Source: Tetrahymena elliotti 4EA (lineage: Eukaryota > Ciliophora > Oligohymenophorea > Hymenostomatida > Tetrahymenidae). From it: a stretch of 64,000 nucleotides of DNA. Positions 13,639 through 26,974 of this stretch are shown in pieces; within the stretch, counting starts at the first letter, position 1, and each line of letters opens with the position of its first letter. The translations under genes and the position numbers were made by a program. The notes under the pieces were generated by a model. That model was not told the origin of the DNA. It saw only the letters and a list, made by a program, of their open reading frames with translations, and searched no databases. The stretch is from contig JH720393.1 of NCBI GenBank assembly GCA_000231825.2, forward strand, positions 124,001 to 188,000. The letters are read 5' to 3'.

Positions 13639-14690
13639 GAACAACACTGGTAAAGGACAGGCAGATTAATGGTGTAACTCTTAAAAAATAATTTTTTTAA
13701 GGTAATTTTTAAGCATGGAACTATAGAGCACCCTGTTCCCCTAAAAGAGAGCATCGTTAATAATATCCCAATAGGTTGTTGTGAGTATAGTTAGAAATCG
13801 TGATTCAACCTCTAACTAAAAAGCTCCAATCTGCCATGAGTTCAGAATGAGATACGGAATCAAGTATTGTACTCAGCTGTAATTTAATGTCCTGCCAATT
13901 TTTTGATGAGAAAGTTTTTTTACATTAGCCTGGCCACAATAATTCAATTCATATTTTTGTTTCATTATTGCAGGGTGTTATTTATGGGCTGAAATGCATT
14001 AATACTTGATATGAGAGTAAAATCTTTTCCCTCATTCTATTATAATCTTCTGACAGTATCCTTGATCCAGCTTGCTAAGTCTCCTAAACATCTAATTTCT
14101 AATTTTGACATTTGAATGAAAAAGAGATAGTCTTTCCCATCCAAACTGTTCTAACCTCAAACTACTAGAAGAAAAAATAATCTAACAGAAAAGGAAATTT
14201 CATCATTAAAATAGCATAGATCCTACCTAACAAATGAATCTCAATAGAAAAACCACTTCATAAAATGGCTAAGCTTTATTTACCATTTTAATTATATTTA
14301 AATTTTAAAACTTAAACTAAGAAGTTGTTTTATCAATTTAATAGGATCCTTGTAGAAAAAGATGGAGTCACTTTGGTACTAAAAATCTTAAACCCCTAAA
14401 ATGAAAACGCGAACTTTTAAGTTTTTATAACAATCGGCCCTGAAATATCGAGATCTCCAAAATAATTTTACGCGTTGTTTTCAATTTTAGGAATTCACAA
14501 ACAGAGAGCACAAAAAAAACCTCTACAGCTAAACTAAAAGAATCACTAGTTTTTAAGGAAATAAATTTTAAATCCCGTAAGGCCCTTTCTACAATGCCAA
14601 TCCCGGACAGATTCTTATCAGTTTAACCTGTTTTAAAAGTTGAAGAGGCGTGCTGAACTATAGTTCGCTGTTTCGTTTTCAAAATTAATC
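13639..14690 (-). pseudogene. Probable decayed protein-coding gene or mobile-element remnant
   Basis: This island is clearly less AT-rich than its surroundings. On the minus strand it carries coding-like segments broken by TGA codons and frame changes. One frame, from about 14685 to 14345, contains ERALRDLKFISLKTSDSFSL and FFVLSVCEFLKLKTTRKIIL. A second frame, from about 14155, reads VWMGKTISFSFKCQNQKLD and REKILLSYQVLMHFS. After one in-frame TGA it continues with WQDIKLQLSTILDS and ELMADWSFLVRG to another TGA. A shifted frame then gives LTTTYWDIINDALFQGNRVL. Trp, Cys and Leu content is high for random ciliate DNA. No family is recognised. A transposon-derived or horizontally acquired gene are both possible. 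The plus strand also has a 90-codon frame from 13639, but its composition is less convincing. Confidence 0.4.
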
Positions 14691-16596
14691 CTTCTCTCTT
14701 TAAAAAAATAAAAATATTTAAAAAGTTTTTCAATCCGTAATTGATTTATTCTAAAAGAATTCTCATCGTAAAATAATTTAAAAAAATGATTAAAAAAATG
14801 TTTAAAAACAAAAAATCTTCTCTTTTTAAGGAATAAAATCGTTAAGCAGCACTTTTAATAATAGAAAAATATTTTATTTAAATCAAACCATTTAATATAT
14901 TAACTAACCCGAGCCAAATAGATTAATAAAAACTGCAATACTATATTTAAAAAAACAATTGATAAAAAATCTTAAATAAACTAAACAAACAAACTAACAA
15001 AATAAAAATAAATTAAATAAATAAAATAACAAATAAATAAAACTCACATACACACAACACATAAAATTAAATAAATTAAAAAAGAAAAATAATAAAAACA
15101 ATATTTGATAAACTAAAATAAGATTCTTAAACACAGTATCAGTGATATTACATGTTAATTTTTTTTGGATAAATGTTTTTATTTTTGAAAGCTAATATGT
15201 AAAATTTAATGTGCAAATTTTATTTATTAATTTTTATTTCAATTATTAAATATTTTGAATAAATTTTATTCTTTGAGTTAAAAAAAGCAGAAAAGTATGT
15301 TCATATTTAATGAATTTTTATTAAGATTAAAGTTTTTATTTTACTTTTAATATAACAGTGAAAAAATAATTAATAATGCAAATTTAATATATTTCTTTAT
15401 GATTTTTAAATAAAATATATTAAAATTTTAGCTTATAGGACTTTAATATTTTTTAAAAAATATTAAATGTTTTAGTTTTTTTCAATGGATAAGACATTAA
15501 ATTTAATCCTTAAATTTATAAAAAAATCTATTATTTGTATTCATTTTAATTAATAAATAAATTTAATTTCTAAAAAATATAAAGTTCTATTGTAAAATCT
15601 CCTTCTAAAAAATATAGACTTTTTCCCCATGGTTATAATGGTTATAATGCTATTAAGTAGATCTATAAAAAAATCTTTAATAGGAGCTAAAAATTATATG
15701 GATTTAGATATTAATATATTATGTTATGATTCATAGTATCATAAGCCCTATATTTTTTTCTTTTTCATGCCTCTACTTATTGTTTTGGGTAGTAGTAACT
15801 CTATTTTTATAAATATGAGTTTTTTTCAATTAAGATATTAAAGATTATGAAAAATCTATTTATTGTATTCAAATAACCAACAAATAAATTTAATTTATAT
15901 AAAAAAAAATATAGTTCATGTAAAATGTAAAATCTCCTTCTAAAAAAGATAGTCTATAAATATGAGTTTCTTTCAATAATTTTTTGGAATTTATGATTTG
16001 AAATTGGATTGTATAAATTCTTTTACAGATAAATATAAAATTACTTTTCCTATAAATGTAATTAGATTTAAAAATATATTCTTTGTTAGTGATGAAACTT
16101 AACTAATCTATCAAATTTATATTTTTCTCTTATTAGGAAGATAAAATAAAGTATTTACTATAATAATAACCATAAAATTTTAGCTTAAAGAGGTATTTTT
16201 AAATTTGTAAAATTGACGAACCATAAAATACTTATTAAAAGTTGTAAATTGGTAATTTAATAATTTAGTAATTAATATATTAAAAGGGAAATATACAAGG
16301 GTGAAAGTCGAAGATTAAAAATTTTACCAAATTTATTAAAGAATGATTAATAATTAATTGAATGGTTTTTAAATTTTCTTCAAATTTTATTAAGTATTAC
16401 AATTCAAAAGTGAAAAATAAGAAGATTTATTTTCACCATAAAATTAATGATTATTAATTTTTTTAACTATTCAATCCTCAAATAATCAATTTTGCCAATT
16501 AATAATAATTGATATTACAAGCTTTTTGTTTTAAAAAAATACTCCCTAAAAGATATAATAAATTGATAAAACAAACATATTTTTTATTCTAATCAA
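14691..16596. other. AT-rich spacer upstream of the two-TM protein gene
   Basis: Contains low-complexity AAATAAACAAA-type sequence at about 14980-15110 and a degenerate direct repeat at 15.5-16.0 kb. No coding frame seen. Confidence 0.65.
15520..15985 (+). repeat. Degenerate direct repeat, two copies about 330 bp apart
   Basis: The segment around 15530-15625 is repeated with changes around 15855-15960. Both share an ATCTATT.TTGTATTCA block, an AAATAAATTTAATTT block and an exact AAAATCTCCTTCTAAAAAA block. A further TATAAATATGAGTTT motif appears near 15808 and 15956. Confidence 0.6.
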
Positions 16597-19500
16597 ATGA
16601 GCAAACAGTTATGTTACCTCAAAAAACTTATTATTTAAATGGACTTAATGTAAAATAAATAGAAAAACTTTATTTTAGGAACTTAAAAATCAACTTATTT
16701 GGGTGGTTTATGCACTGTATTTATAATTGGAATCACAATATTAGCTTTATTAATATTCTTATCATTAAACCAAAATTCTTCAAATTAACTTAACCTAATA
16801 GAGTTTAACTAAGCAAATATTTATGCTGATTAGATTAAAATGTTATAGTTTGCAATTTTAATTAGCAATGGCTCATAACATCTAAAATTTTAGGAATTAT
16901 CTGATGTATTTGAGATTGAAATTCTATAAAACAAATTTAAAACATAAATAAATCATGATAAGGAAATAAACTCCTTGAAAATGGAAGTATCTCATTGTAA
17001 TTAGTAATAATTAGAATATTTTAAAAATTAAAATAAAGACTAAATTGATTTTAATTCAATTTCTGATTACTTAGTTTGTCCTTAGATAAATGATACTTCA
17101 CATGAAATCCTAGAAGGTATTGAAAATATTCTGAGATTAAATATTTTGAGATGCAAAAATTGTAGTATTCTGACAAAGAATTAACTCTAAGATTATTAAA
17201 TGACTATTATTTTCGTTTAATCTGAATTTACTTATCCAGAATCTAATTAAACTTCTTTGCAGAGAAAGTTAAATTATTGGTAATTATTTCATTTAACATT
17301 TTCGTTAATTAATCTTTAAATAAAATAGGAACATAAACTTTTACAATAAATATGAATTCTAACCAGACATTTTAGTAGATGAAATTACTCTTAAGAGAAG
17401 GGAAAAAAATATATTTGCTGATGACTCAATAAATTTGCTGGACAGAGGAAATAGGTTTAATTCGTCTAATAGGAAAATATATACAAACTAAAATACTTCT
17501 GATATGTATCTATCTTAAGACATTATATTTAGTGGATCTGAAGTTTAGTATGAATACTTAAATATTAGCAAAATCTCTTAGTTCTTCTTTATTATTTCAT
17601 CTGTTGGAGGATTTTTGATAATTATCTATTATCTATGTTCATAATTTTATGAAAGCTATATTTTTCACTACAATATTTTAGAGATAATTAACAAAATGTT
17701 TGATATTCCACCTAAGTTACTTAAAGAAGATATTCAGATAAAAGGAGAATATCGTAGAGAAAAAGATTTATCTGAAATTTAAATAAATATAAAAGACAAT
17801 AAAGTGAAACCTTCAACTGAGAAAGTTTATAGTGTTGGATATTTTCAATATAAATTAAAATTTATTCTAATAAAATTATTAAGCAAATTAAAAAAAAACA
17901 AATAAAATGAAATGAGTGAATTAGAATATTTTTAATCAGCTAAAGCTCAAATAATAAAAAATTTAGATTTCAGCTAAGTTATTTAGCAAGCAAGTTAGTA
18001 GATTAAATTAAGATAAATTATATTTAATAATGAATAAAACTAAATTTTCAATTAACTACAAAAAATAAAAATAGATTCAGTTGATAAGAGAAATCTTTAA
18101 AGCAGCTATGGTAAAATCTTTTTTTTTAATTTAAGTTTTAACTGATTTTATTTTTGTAAAAATAGTCAACCAAGGTGATTCGTAATTTTCTGATTAAAAA
18201 AAAATGCTTTTGTTTAGTTAAAATAAAACTATAAACAACAGTGGCATTGAAAATAATAATTTTGGTTCAAAATAAAATTTTAAGACATTGTAGTAAAACA
18301 AGTTAAATGAGTGGAAGGATTTGTTCACTACTTTTATAGACTAAAAACTCTAAGATGAGATCAATAAATTTAGTAATTATTCCATAAATAAAAATCAAAG
18401 GTCTTCTAAAGATGTTTCAATCATTAACTTTGTTTAGTATGAAAGAGATAAAAAATAGTTACAGACCAATGATAATAGCCCTAAAAAGACTAGACAGATA
18501 TCTTATAGCAAAAGAGACTTTAACTAACCTAGAAGAAGTTTAATAGAAAGTCCTTAAAACTTTATAAGTAACAATAAGTTTGCTTCAACGATATTTTACA
18601 TGACAAGTAAATCTCCTTCAAGCAAATAAGATTTATTTAAAGACAGCTCACCCAAATCTCTTATTAAATAAAAGCGCAGAACCCATTAACTTTAAGGAAA
18701 CTAAAAAGATTAGTTGCTCATAAATTTCGTAAATATAAATTCTCCTATCAATAATAACATTGATTATAATTAATAATCTCAGTAGCATAAAATATAAAAT
18801 ATGTAGTCTCCTTCTAATTAATTACAACTAAAATTAAACAAAGCAACAAATATAAAAAATAAACAATATGAGTCTAGTGATTTGTAAAATAACAGCTAGA
18901 ATATTCATAATAATAATAATATTAACTAAGGTCATTAAAATTAAATTAAAGCTGATTCCTCAGCAATTAGCTATTCAGTTAATTCATAAGCCTCTCAATT
19001 TAAATAAGAAATTAATGGTGAAAACAAATACAATAGTAGAAATTTAAATTAGAATGATAGTAGAAATATACCTGAAAATCAATAGGATGCTAACAAATCT
19101 ATTGATAGAAGAAGTAGCACAAGCAATGTCATGGTTGATTTCACAACTTATTAGTAATTTATAATCAATGACATGAAAAGAGAATAATAGTAGCAACAGT
19201 AGTATTTTTCTAAAAAAAGATCTAACTCATTAAATTTTCATTCTCTTTCTCCTATTCATAAAAAATTATCTTAAAGAAACTGTGCTTAGGATGATTAATA
19301 GGTAGATCTTGTAATTTCTTTGACATGTATCTCACCTAAAGGTAAGAAATAAAAAAATTAATAAAGTCCTAACAGAAGCTCAGATGATAATTTTCACTGT
19401 GATAAATAGACAATAGATTCTCATAATAACCAATTTCAAGTAAAAATATTTTTTAGTTCACTTCTTCATTTCATTTTCTTGCTTGCTTGATTTATTTTTA

Positions 19501-19948
19501 ATTTTTTAGATTTAAGATTTTTTTGACAGTAATTTTTTTAATAAAGCTCAGTGAAAGGATTGAATAAAAAAAAGATAACATGATACACATTTTTGATGAA
19601 TCTAAGAGATCTAACTTACTATCTAAATTTGATTTAAAAAACCAATAAGAGTCCAAAAAAGAAATAAGTAATAATCTCTTAAGCAGCCAGAACTACAGTG
19701 ATGTAGAAGTTTTAGAGAAAAATAGAAAAATTGCATTTGAAAATAATTAACCATAATATTTTATTCAATCTTTAAATGAAATTTAAGATAATGCAATACA
19801 AGGAAACATAGAAGAAACAAATCAAGATTAAGTTGTTAATAAAAACTAATTTATTAAGTCATATGTTTTTTCTCCTAGCATTAAACTTTTAAATTAAAAC
19901 TAAAAGACCTCAGAAAGAGAATAAAATTCCTATTAAGACTAAAAATGA
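16597..19948 (+). CDS. Large putative transmembrane protein with long disordered tail (4 exons)
   Basis: Exons 16597-17279, 17329-18110, 18166-19439 and 19547-19948 give 1046 residues. The start ATG leads straight into the coding frame (MSKQLCYLKK). A first hydrophobic helix lies at about residues 38-56 (GGLCTVFIIGITILALLIFL), preceded by the KSTYLGG motif common in a large ciliate family of unnamed membrane proteins. An extracellular-type region with several Cys (residues 57-310) leads to a second helix at about 312-333 (FIISSVGGFLIIIYYLCSQF). The cytoplasmic part has a conserved-looking EYFQSAKAQIIKNLDFS segment, then about 600 Ser/Asn/Gln-rich residues. The last exon could begin at 19517 instead of 19547; both acceptors are in phase. 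It converges on the Gln/Asn-rich gene about 550 bp away. Function unknown. Confidence 0.7.
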
Positions 19949-20496
19949 TTTTTTATTTATTTATTTTGTTTTTAAATTATTTTATATCCATATTTCATTA
20001 CTATATTTATTTTTAAAAATTAATCTAAAATTTGTTAATAATAATTCTTTTTTTAATTTTTCAAAAAAAAATGTGTCATGAATTTTTATAACCAGTAAAG
20101 CTTTATTCAGAAAATGTTTGTTTTAAGAAGCAGAAAACAAATAATCTTTTATGAATGCTGCTTTTTCCTTAGCATAATTAATATTGTAAAATTATTGATT
20201 GAAGTTTTATTCTAAAAATTGTTTAAAAATAGGATTAACACTTTATAAAAATAAAAAAAATGTTTTAAAAATATTGAGATGATTATAAGATTAAGTAATA
20301 TTTTTCAAGTACATATAAAAAAAATAAATTTTTTATTTAAACAAAATTAATATCTTCAAAATTTTATTTTTTAAATTTAGCAATTATAATTTTAACATAA
20401 TGAATTATAAAAATGATTTAGTTAGTTAGTTAGTCATCAATGAGTTTGTTTGTTCTCTTAATTAAATTTATACATTTATTTTATTATTATTTAATT
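19949..20496. other. Convergent 3' spacer
   Basis: About 550 bp of AT-rich DNA between two converging genes, with a short GTTA run near 20418. No gene seen. Confidence 0.7.
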
Positions 20497-23400
20497 TCAA
20501 TAATGCATGCCATTTGGTCTATTTTACTAATATGGAGCTAATTTCTATGTGTTTAACTTATTTTAGGTGCTACTAGGTACAGAGGAAGGTATTCCGTTAT
20601 TATAGATATTATTAGAAGATGAGATATTTTTCTTTATTTAGCTTATTTGTTTGTAGCTGGAAGCTTTTTTTATTACTTAGTGTAAGGAGTTGGGTGATTA
20701 AACTTAAGATAAGAATTGTTGATGATAACCTAGTTTTGATGAAGGAGAAAGATTTTGTTAAAATAAATTGGGTTTTATTTATTTACTGTTTTAATTTGCA
20801 GGATTTGTATGGTTATAAGCACCTATTTAATATAAACTATTGTTTTAGCTTTATCCATTATTAGTAATGTTCATGGTAGTATTTGTAGTAGGATTTTAAT
20901 TAATTGCTTCTTTTGTTGTATGAAGTCTTGAGTTATCAGAATTATCTCTATAATTATTTTTTTTAGTTGTAGAGTACGAACTTACAGGTTTTGTTGTTTG
21001 AATTCTAGATTAGTTTTATTATTAATTAGTGAAAGTCTTCTTAGAAGCAATCAAAGAAGGTTTGAAAGTACACTCTACTTTCTCTTTTTCACTCATTTCT
21101 TGTTTTAATACCTATCTATTTTGATTCTTTAGCTTCAGCCAGATATTGTTTCTTTCAAATGAAGAGTAATCTAACCAATTAAAATCTTTTTTATTTACTT
21201 GTGAGGCATTTTATGGAGTGTGCTCATCATTAGAAGTATAAGCTCTATTATCCTTTTTGTTGTTATTATAGTTAGAAATAGCACTTATATAGCTCTAATT
21301 TTATTAAGTCTAAATTTTCTAAGTGCTTAATGGATTAATTTTTTAGTAGCCAAGTCTATTATTTCCTAATTGATTATTATTTTAAATTTATGTATTTCCT
21401 GTTTTATTTGAGATCCTAGACATATTGCAAGTATCAGTGCTGGTGTTCAGTTTGATATTATTAGAACCTAAACGACCTCTTAATTAGTTTTGCTAGTTCT
21501 AAGATTGTGGTGATAAATGAACTATTGAAGAATAAACTGATGATACACCTTATTAAAAGCGATGATTGTCTGGTGATTACAAATTACTAACTTGATAGGA
21601 TTCTAAATTGATGACTGAGTTACCTTGAAGTTAGTTCATTTTGAGAATTTGATTCACACTGACAACACTAGATTAGACTTAAACAGGTTCTGCTTGATAA
21701 TTGTCTAATTAGTTAGGTATTATTTATTACTTTAAATTTTTAGATTGACTAGGACCGAATGTCATGTGATTGCTATTCATGATACCACTTTGAAGTTGAG
21801 ATGATTCAATATTATGTATTTCAGAATTAGCTTCTTCAAAATCAGGAATGTTAGGTATTTGATTTAAATTTTTGGGATTTTAATCAACTTAGTTTGTTTA
21901 AATAAATCCTTGCTCAGTATATTCATAAACTTAAGGAGAGGGTTAATTTGGGTTATAACCAAACTATTGTTAATGAAGTAAATCTTATTCTCTTAAGTAT
22001 TATTGATGCTAAAGAGCTTCTTCATCTTCATATTAAAGGATTTAAGATTATCTAACTTAGTCTTCATACATCTATTAATTGTAATAATTCTACATCTGCT
22101 AAGATGATGGGTCTTATTAATAAACAAAATTTTGATTGTTTGGAATTACATTATTTTATAAAACAGGTTCATTGCTTCCATAGACGAAATATAAATCTTC
22201 CTAACTTGTTATGCCACTTCCCATTTTTTAATTTGGCTAGGTTGAGATTTGTGAGTTTTTAAGATTTCCATTATTTTGCTGATTGGTATCTTTAGTAAAA
22301 ATAATACATTTTTAGTTATTAATAGCAAATGTGTATTTTTTTCTTTCTTCAAAGCTTTTTTTCAAGCTTTCTTAGCTAGTTCTCACTCTCCCACTCCTAG
22401 AGGCATTACTTAATTTCATAGGATTAGTGACAGACATGCTCTATATAGAAACATCTGTCTTTTTATCATCTTAGAAGCTCTACTCAATTCCTCCATTAGC
22501 TATATGACTTTGATTTTCTTAAGATTTCTGATGTTCTTGGCTATTTTATCTTGTGGCTGATGATTCTGTCTTTCTTAAGCCATCTTAAGTTTTATTTTAT
22601 TCGTCTTCATTTTAAAATACTTTCTTTTTATTCTTAATCTCTGGAGAGTATGAGGTTTCATAGCTAATCCTATGATCTTAGTACCCTTTCTCTGAGCTAT
22701 CAAAATCTTTAGGGACTTCTAATTTCTTGAAATCTTTCTATTCCATCATTTTTCTAATTAATTGCAAAGAACTTTAGTTCTAATAAGAAGATCCTTTTTT
22801 TGCAATAAGCTCAGAATTTAAATCTTTTTGTTATTTTTGCTATTATCCACCATGCTTATTTTACTATTATTCATTCATTTTTTTATCACCAATAATAGAA
22901 GAAGTTTATGGTTTTGACAAATTTTTATATCCAGGATTTTAAATATTTTTTTCAACTGAAAATTAATCTTAAGAAGAATTTCTTTAAATTTGCTTTTAAC
23001 TACCTTCCGTATTAATCTTTTAGGTTGATTATCTTTTATAAATTAAAATAATTTAATTGGAATAAAAAAAACGAAATCAATTAATTAATTACAGTGGTTC
23101 TTGAGTATGTTCATTTTCTGATTTGTATTTTTCAAGTTTCAAATAAATATGCTTTGGGCTTACACCATTTGAGGGGTGATCTTCACTAATTTTTGATTTT
23201 GCAGGTGATTGCTCATAATTTGTATGAATTATTTCAATTTTTTTCATTTCTACACTTCCTCTTTTTTCTGAATTTTATGATTCATTTTTGAGAGTTTTAT
23301 CTGAACTAATATTTCTTATATTTTACAGCTAAAGCTATTACTATTTTTACAATTCTTGTTGTTCCTTTAGTATAGCTTCTTCATATTTTTTTAAAATGAT

Positions 23401-25085
23401 TTATTTTTATTTTTCGATAAGCTATTGCTTTAATAAATAACTTTAATCCGCTTTAGATTAAGTTTATAAATCTTATTAATCTATTTAATTATTTTATTGC
23501 CCTAGTTATCTTTAATTTTACTGCTACTTATATATTTAATTTTACTACCCTTGTTATATTTAATTTGACTACCCTTGCTGTACTTAATTTTACTGCAGTT
23601 CTTTATTGTTAATGCTAATTTAATTTTAAATTTGCTAGTATAATGGAATGTATTGATTAGGCTAATTATGATTTTGGTTTGAATAAACAAACTATTTTTA
23701 TTGTTAATTCTTTTAATTCAAATTTTAAATTGCATTTTAACCCATAGTTCTATTTTATAAAATCTACTTATGAATATCCATGTAATCTTTTGGTTTATGC
23801 TATTAATTTTCTTAAAATTAATTTCTATCAGAATTATTTTTACCTGATGATTTATTTTCAAACCCTGCTTAACTACCATAACTTTCTATATCCTTAGAAT
23901 TAGGAGTTGCTTAATAATTAGGAATTAGATCTTTCTGCATTTGATTTTAATCTAATTGTAATTTTTACAAAGATTCAAGTGCATCTTAGTTAGGAAATTA
24001 TTTTTAGTTTTATGAGGAGTTTGGTGTATTAACTTTAATTTATTAGATATTTTAAAGCTACTTTTAGATGTTTTATTAAAAATAACTATCAAATTAAACT
24101 TAATTGAATTCTTCTTTATTTGAATTATTATTCTATTTTTGTTAAATGTGTTAAAATTGTTATTGCTACTATAATTATTGCAATAACTAATTAGCCCTTG
24201 GAGATCCTGATTATTTCTTAATATTTTTTTACATCATAGAATTCAAATTTTATTAAAGAGAGTCTAAAATTTCTTATTTTCTAGGGTCCTTTTGAGGTAT
24301 TGATACTTGTTAGTTTTCGAGCATCTGATTGCTATTTAAATCTTGCTATTAGCTCAGATTAAATTCTTTTCTTTCACTAGTTAACAAACTTTATTTAGCA
24401 CTAATATTTCCTTAAATAGCATAGTCTTTGATTTCAAAAGGGATATCAGCTTGCTTTTTTTTTATAGAAGTTATTTTTAAAGATTTGTTTTTAATGAAAG
24501 ATAAAGTTTTTTAAATACCCTTTACGGAAGCTATGAACCTTCTGAGAACCTTTCATCTATTGCAGATACAAGTTATTCAGTTTAAACTATTCTTTAAGAA
24601 CTTTCTTTTATGAGTTTTTGGATTTCATTTGTGTTAGCTTATAAAGTTTATTTTAAACCTGATTAATTTGTTGCATTTTGTTGAAAATAATTGTTTTTGG
24701 TATTTATATTATCTACTTATTCTGTGTAATACTAATTTCTTACTTACTACTAATTTTGTTAAATTGTCTTAGGCTTCTACATTTTGTTACCACTGGTATT
24801 ATATAATGACTAATCTATGCTCATCTGTGAATAAATACTATTAAATTATTATCCTTAATTTGAAAGAATCTGCTGTTTTTGATTTAATGAAGATTCTAAA
24901 ATTTATGAGTTCAATCTCTAAGAATAAATTAAATCTTCATCGAAATTCAAAGCACTCGATTCATCTCTTTCAGGAGCCTCTGAAATGCTTTAGATTATTT
25001 GCAATTACTGCTTGTTTACATTTGTACCAACATTTTGCTAAAGCTATTAAGTATTATTGAGATAGTTTTGAGGTAAACCATACAT
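20497..25085 (-). CDS. Giant Gln/Asn-rich low-complexity protein (3 exons)
   Basis: Exons 25085-24519, 24453-23093 and 23032-20497 join to 1487 residues. The introns are 65 and 60 bp and fit in phase. Start is the first ATG in an otherwise open frame, stop is the TGA at 20499-20497. The protein is dominated by Gln, Asn and Ser. Residues about 560-620 have a coiled-coil-like stretch (KKYEEAILKEQQELQKQQ) followed by Gln-Gly-Gln-Gln-Asn-Gln imperfect repeats. Short ordered motifs occur near residue 840 (NGVSPKHIYLKLEKYKSE) and about 1090 (KYTFAI...CIIFTKD). No catalytic domain or membrane segment is visible. More than half of the Gln codons are TAA or TAG. Such proteins are often scaffold or RNP-granule components in ciliates; that is only an analogy. 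No family recognised. Confidence 0.65.
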
Positions 25086-26450
25086 CGCTTAAACTGTTTT
25101 TTTAATAGTATTTTTAAAAATAATCAGAACAAAACAACTTATTTCAAATAAATTTTATTATCTCTTAAAGTTGAAATGCGTTTAAATCAAGTCTAATATT
25201 TGTTTTACTGCATTTTTATAACTTTTAAAATGATAATATAGTTTATAAATAATTTTTATATTTCTAATTTACACTATTAAAAGGTATTTTAACCCTCTTA
25301 GGCACTATTCATGATATAATAATATGCTATGTAAAACAACCTATTATAAGCAGATTGAAGAAATATTGATGAAAACTATTTACAAAATTAAGTCTAATTC
25401 TAAATCTTTTTATTGCTATTATGTTTTGGTTTTGAAAATTCTTTAAAAATAAGTAAAAAAAATCAAATTATGTAAAAATTTATTTCTTAATTAATCTTTA
25501 ATAATGATTGTAAGTAAGTACAAAGCATAATTTCTTCTTTAAAAGAATTTGAAATTTAATCTAATTCATTTATTTTTTGAATTAAGTAAAGTATCTTTAC
25601 TAACAGTTTAAACTTATTACCTATGGATTTTGTTTATATATACAAATTAATCGAGCAAAAAAAGACAAACCTATTCATTTTCTTCTTCATTAGCAACCTC
25701 TTAAAATATTGAAATTCCCTAATTAAAGATATAGAATTTAAAAAACCATTTACAAAAATGGATTACAATTGATTTTATTGAGTATAGAAGTTTAGTTATT
25801 CAATTTTAATAAATCCTTTTAGTAACATATTAATCAAAAGGTAAAATAGTTATCATAAAATATAATTATAAATGATTTAACACTTCTAAGTGTTAATAAT
25901 TTAGGAAAAATATCATATTTAAATTTAATGGATAGCACTTTTATAAGTTTAAAATTTATCTTTATCATTTTTTAGTTCTTTAAAGCTTTACAAAAATGAA
26001 TTATTTTTTTAAAAAATACCTTAATTATTTCATAAAGTTTTTTTTTTTGAGTAAATTTAATCTAAAAATGAATATTGACATTGAATTGGTTTTGAAAGTT
26101 TTAACAACTAGATAAAACTGTGACCATTTTCATTTGAAAATTTAACTTAAAAATTAAATAAAAACTATAAACAATTCAAAAGTAATACTTTTTTTGATAA
26201 AATAAAAAGACTTTTTCAAAATTGATTATCAAAAATGGATTAATAAATATCTGCAAGTAAACATTTAATTTAGCCAAAAAGTATTCTCAAAAATCTGATA
26301 GGATTTTCAAATAAATGGTTGAGTCTAATTTGGGGCTGCTTTTTTTAGTACCTTATTTATATTCATAGAGATTATGTTAAAGATGTTTGCTTAGATCTAT
26401 ATTTTTACACAAAAATATAGAGTTATTTATACATACTTTCATACGTATTA
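25086..26450. other. Divergent intergenic region
   Basis: About 1.4 kb of AT-rich sequence between the start of the Gln/Asn-rich gene and the start of a small membrane-protein gene, so presumably upstream DNA for both. No open frame of coding character. Confidence 0.65.
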
Positions 26451-26726
26451 ATGTTTGCTGAAACTGAATCTCTTTTGAGTAATTTTAGAAAGTAGATTAC
26501 AAAGTTAAAATATATTATCTTAGTTTCAAATTTCGCTTTTTCTATTCATAATTTGTTATTTTCTTTCCAAGCTAACTAAGATATATGCAGATCTCTTTCT
26601 TCTGTAAATAGAATACATGGAATAGTTATGGGAATTTATATCATTATGGGACTTCTTTTCTCTTTAATGGCATTTGCTCAAATTTAGGAAGTTAAGGAAC
26701 AATATAAATAGACTAAAAAGTAGTGA
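26451..26726 (+). CDS. Small two-helix membrane protein
   Basis: A 91-residue intronless frame begins MFAETESLLSNFRKQITKL and ends at TGA 26724-26726. Two hydrophobic helices lie at about residues 21-39 (YIILVSNFAFSIHNLLFSF) and 58-77 (VMGIYIIMGLLFSLMAFAQI), separated by a loop with a single Cys. The tail is charged. It sits 248 bp upstream of a related-looking four-helix gene on the same strand. No family recognised; function unknown. Confidence 0.55.
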
Positions 26727-26974
26727 AAAAACAGTTTAGAATTACAAATTTATGTTAATATATTTGTATTTTTGTTGATTAATTTAGATTTATTTCAAAA
26801 AAATATTTAATAATTGATTAAAATTGTTAGTTATTGTACAATATAAAGTCTGTTTAAATTATGTTTTTGATGATTTATCTATTTAAGCAGATTCATATTG
26901 ATAATAATTAATTGACTAATCTTTGAGGGATATTTTTTCAATTTCAAATATCCAAATAAATTAGCTACAAAAAA

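Noticed and set aside
20619..20864. Plus-strand ORF of 81 codons
   Set aside because: Antisense shadow of the C-terminal coding region of the Gln/Asn-rich minus-strand gene.
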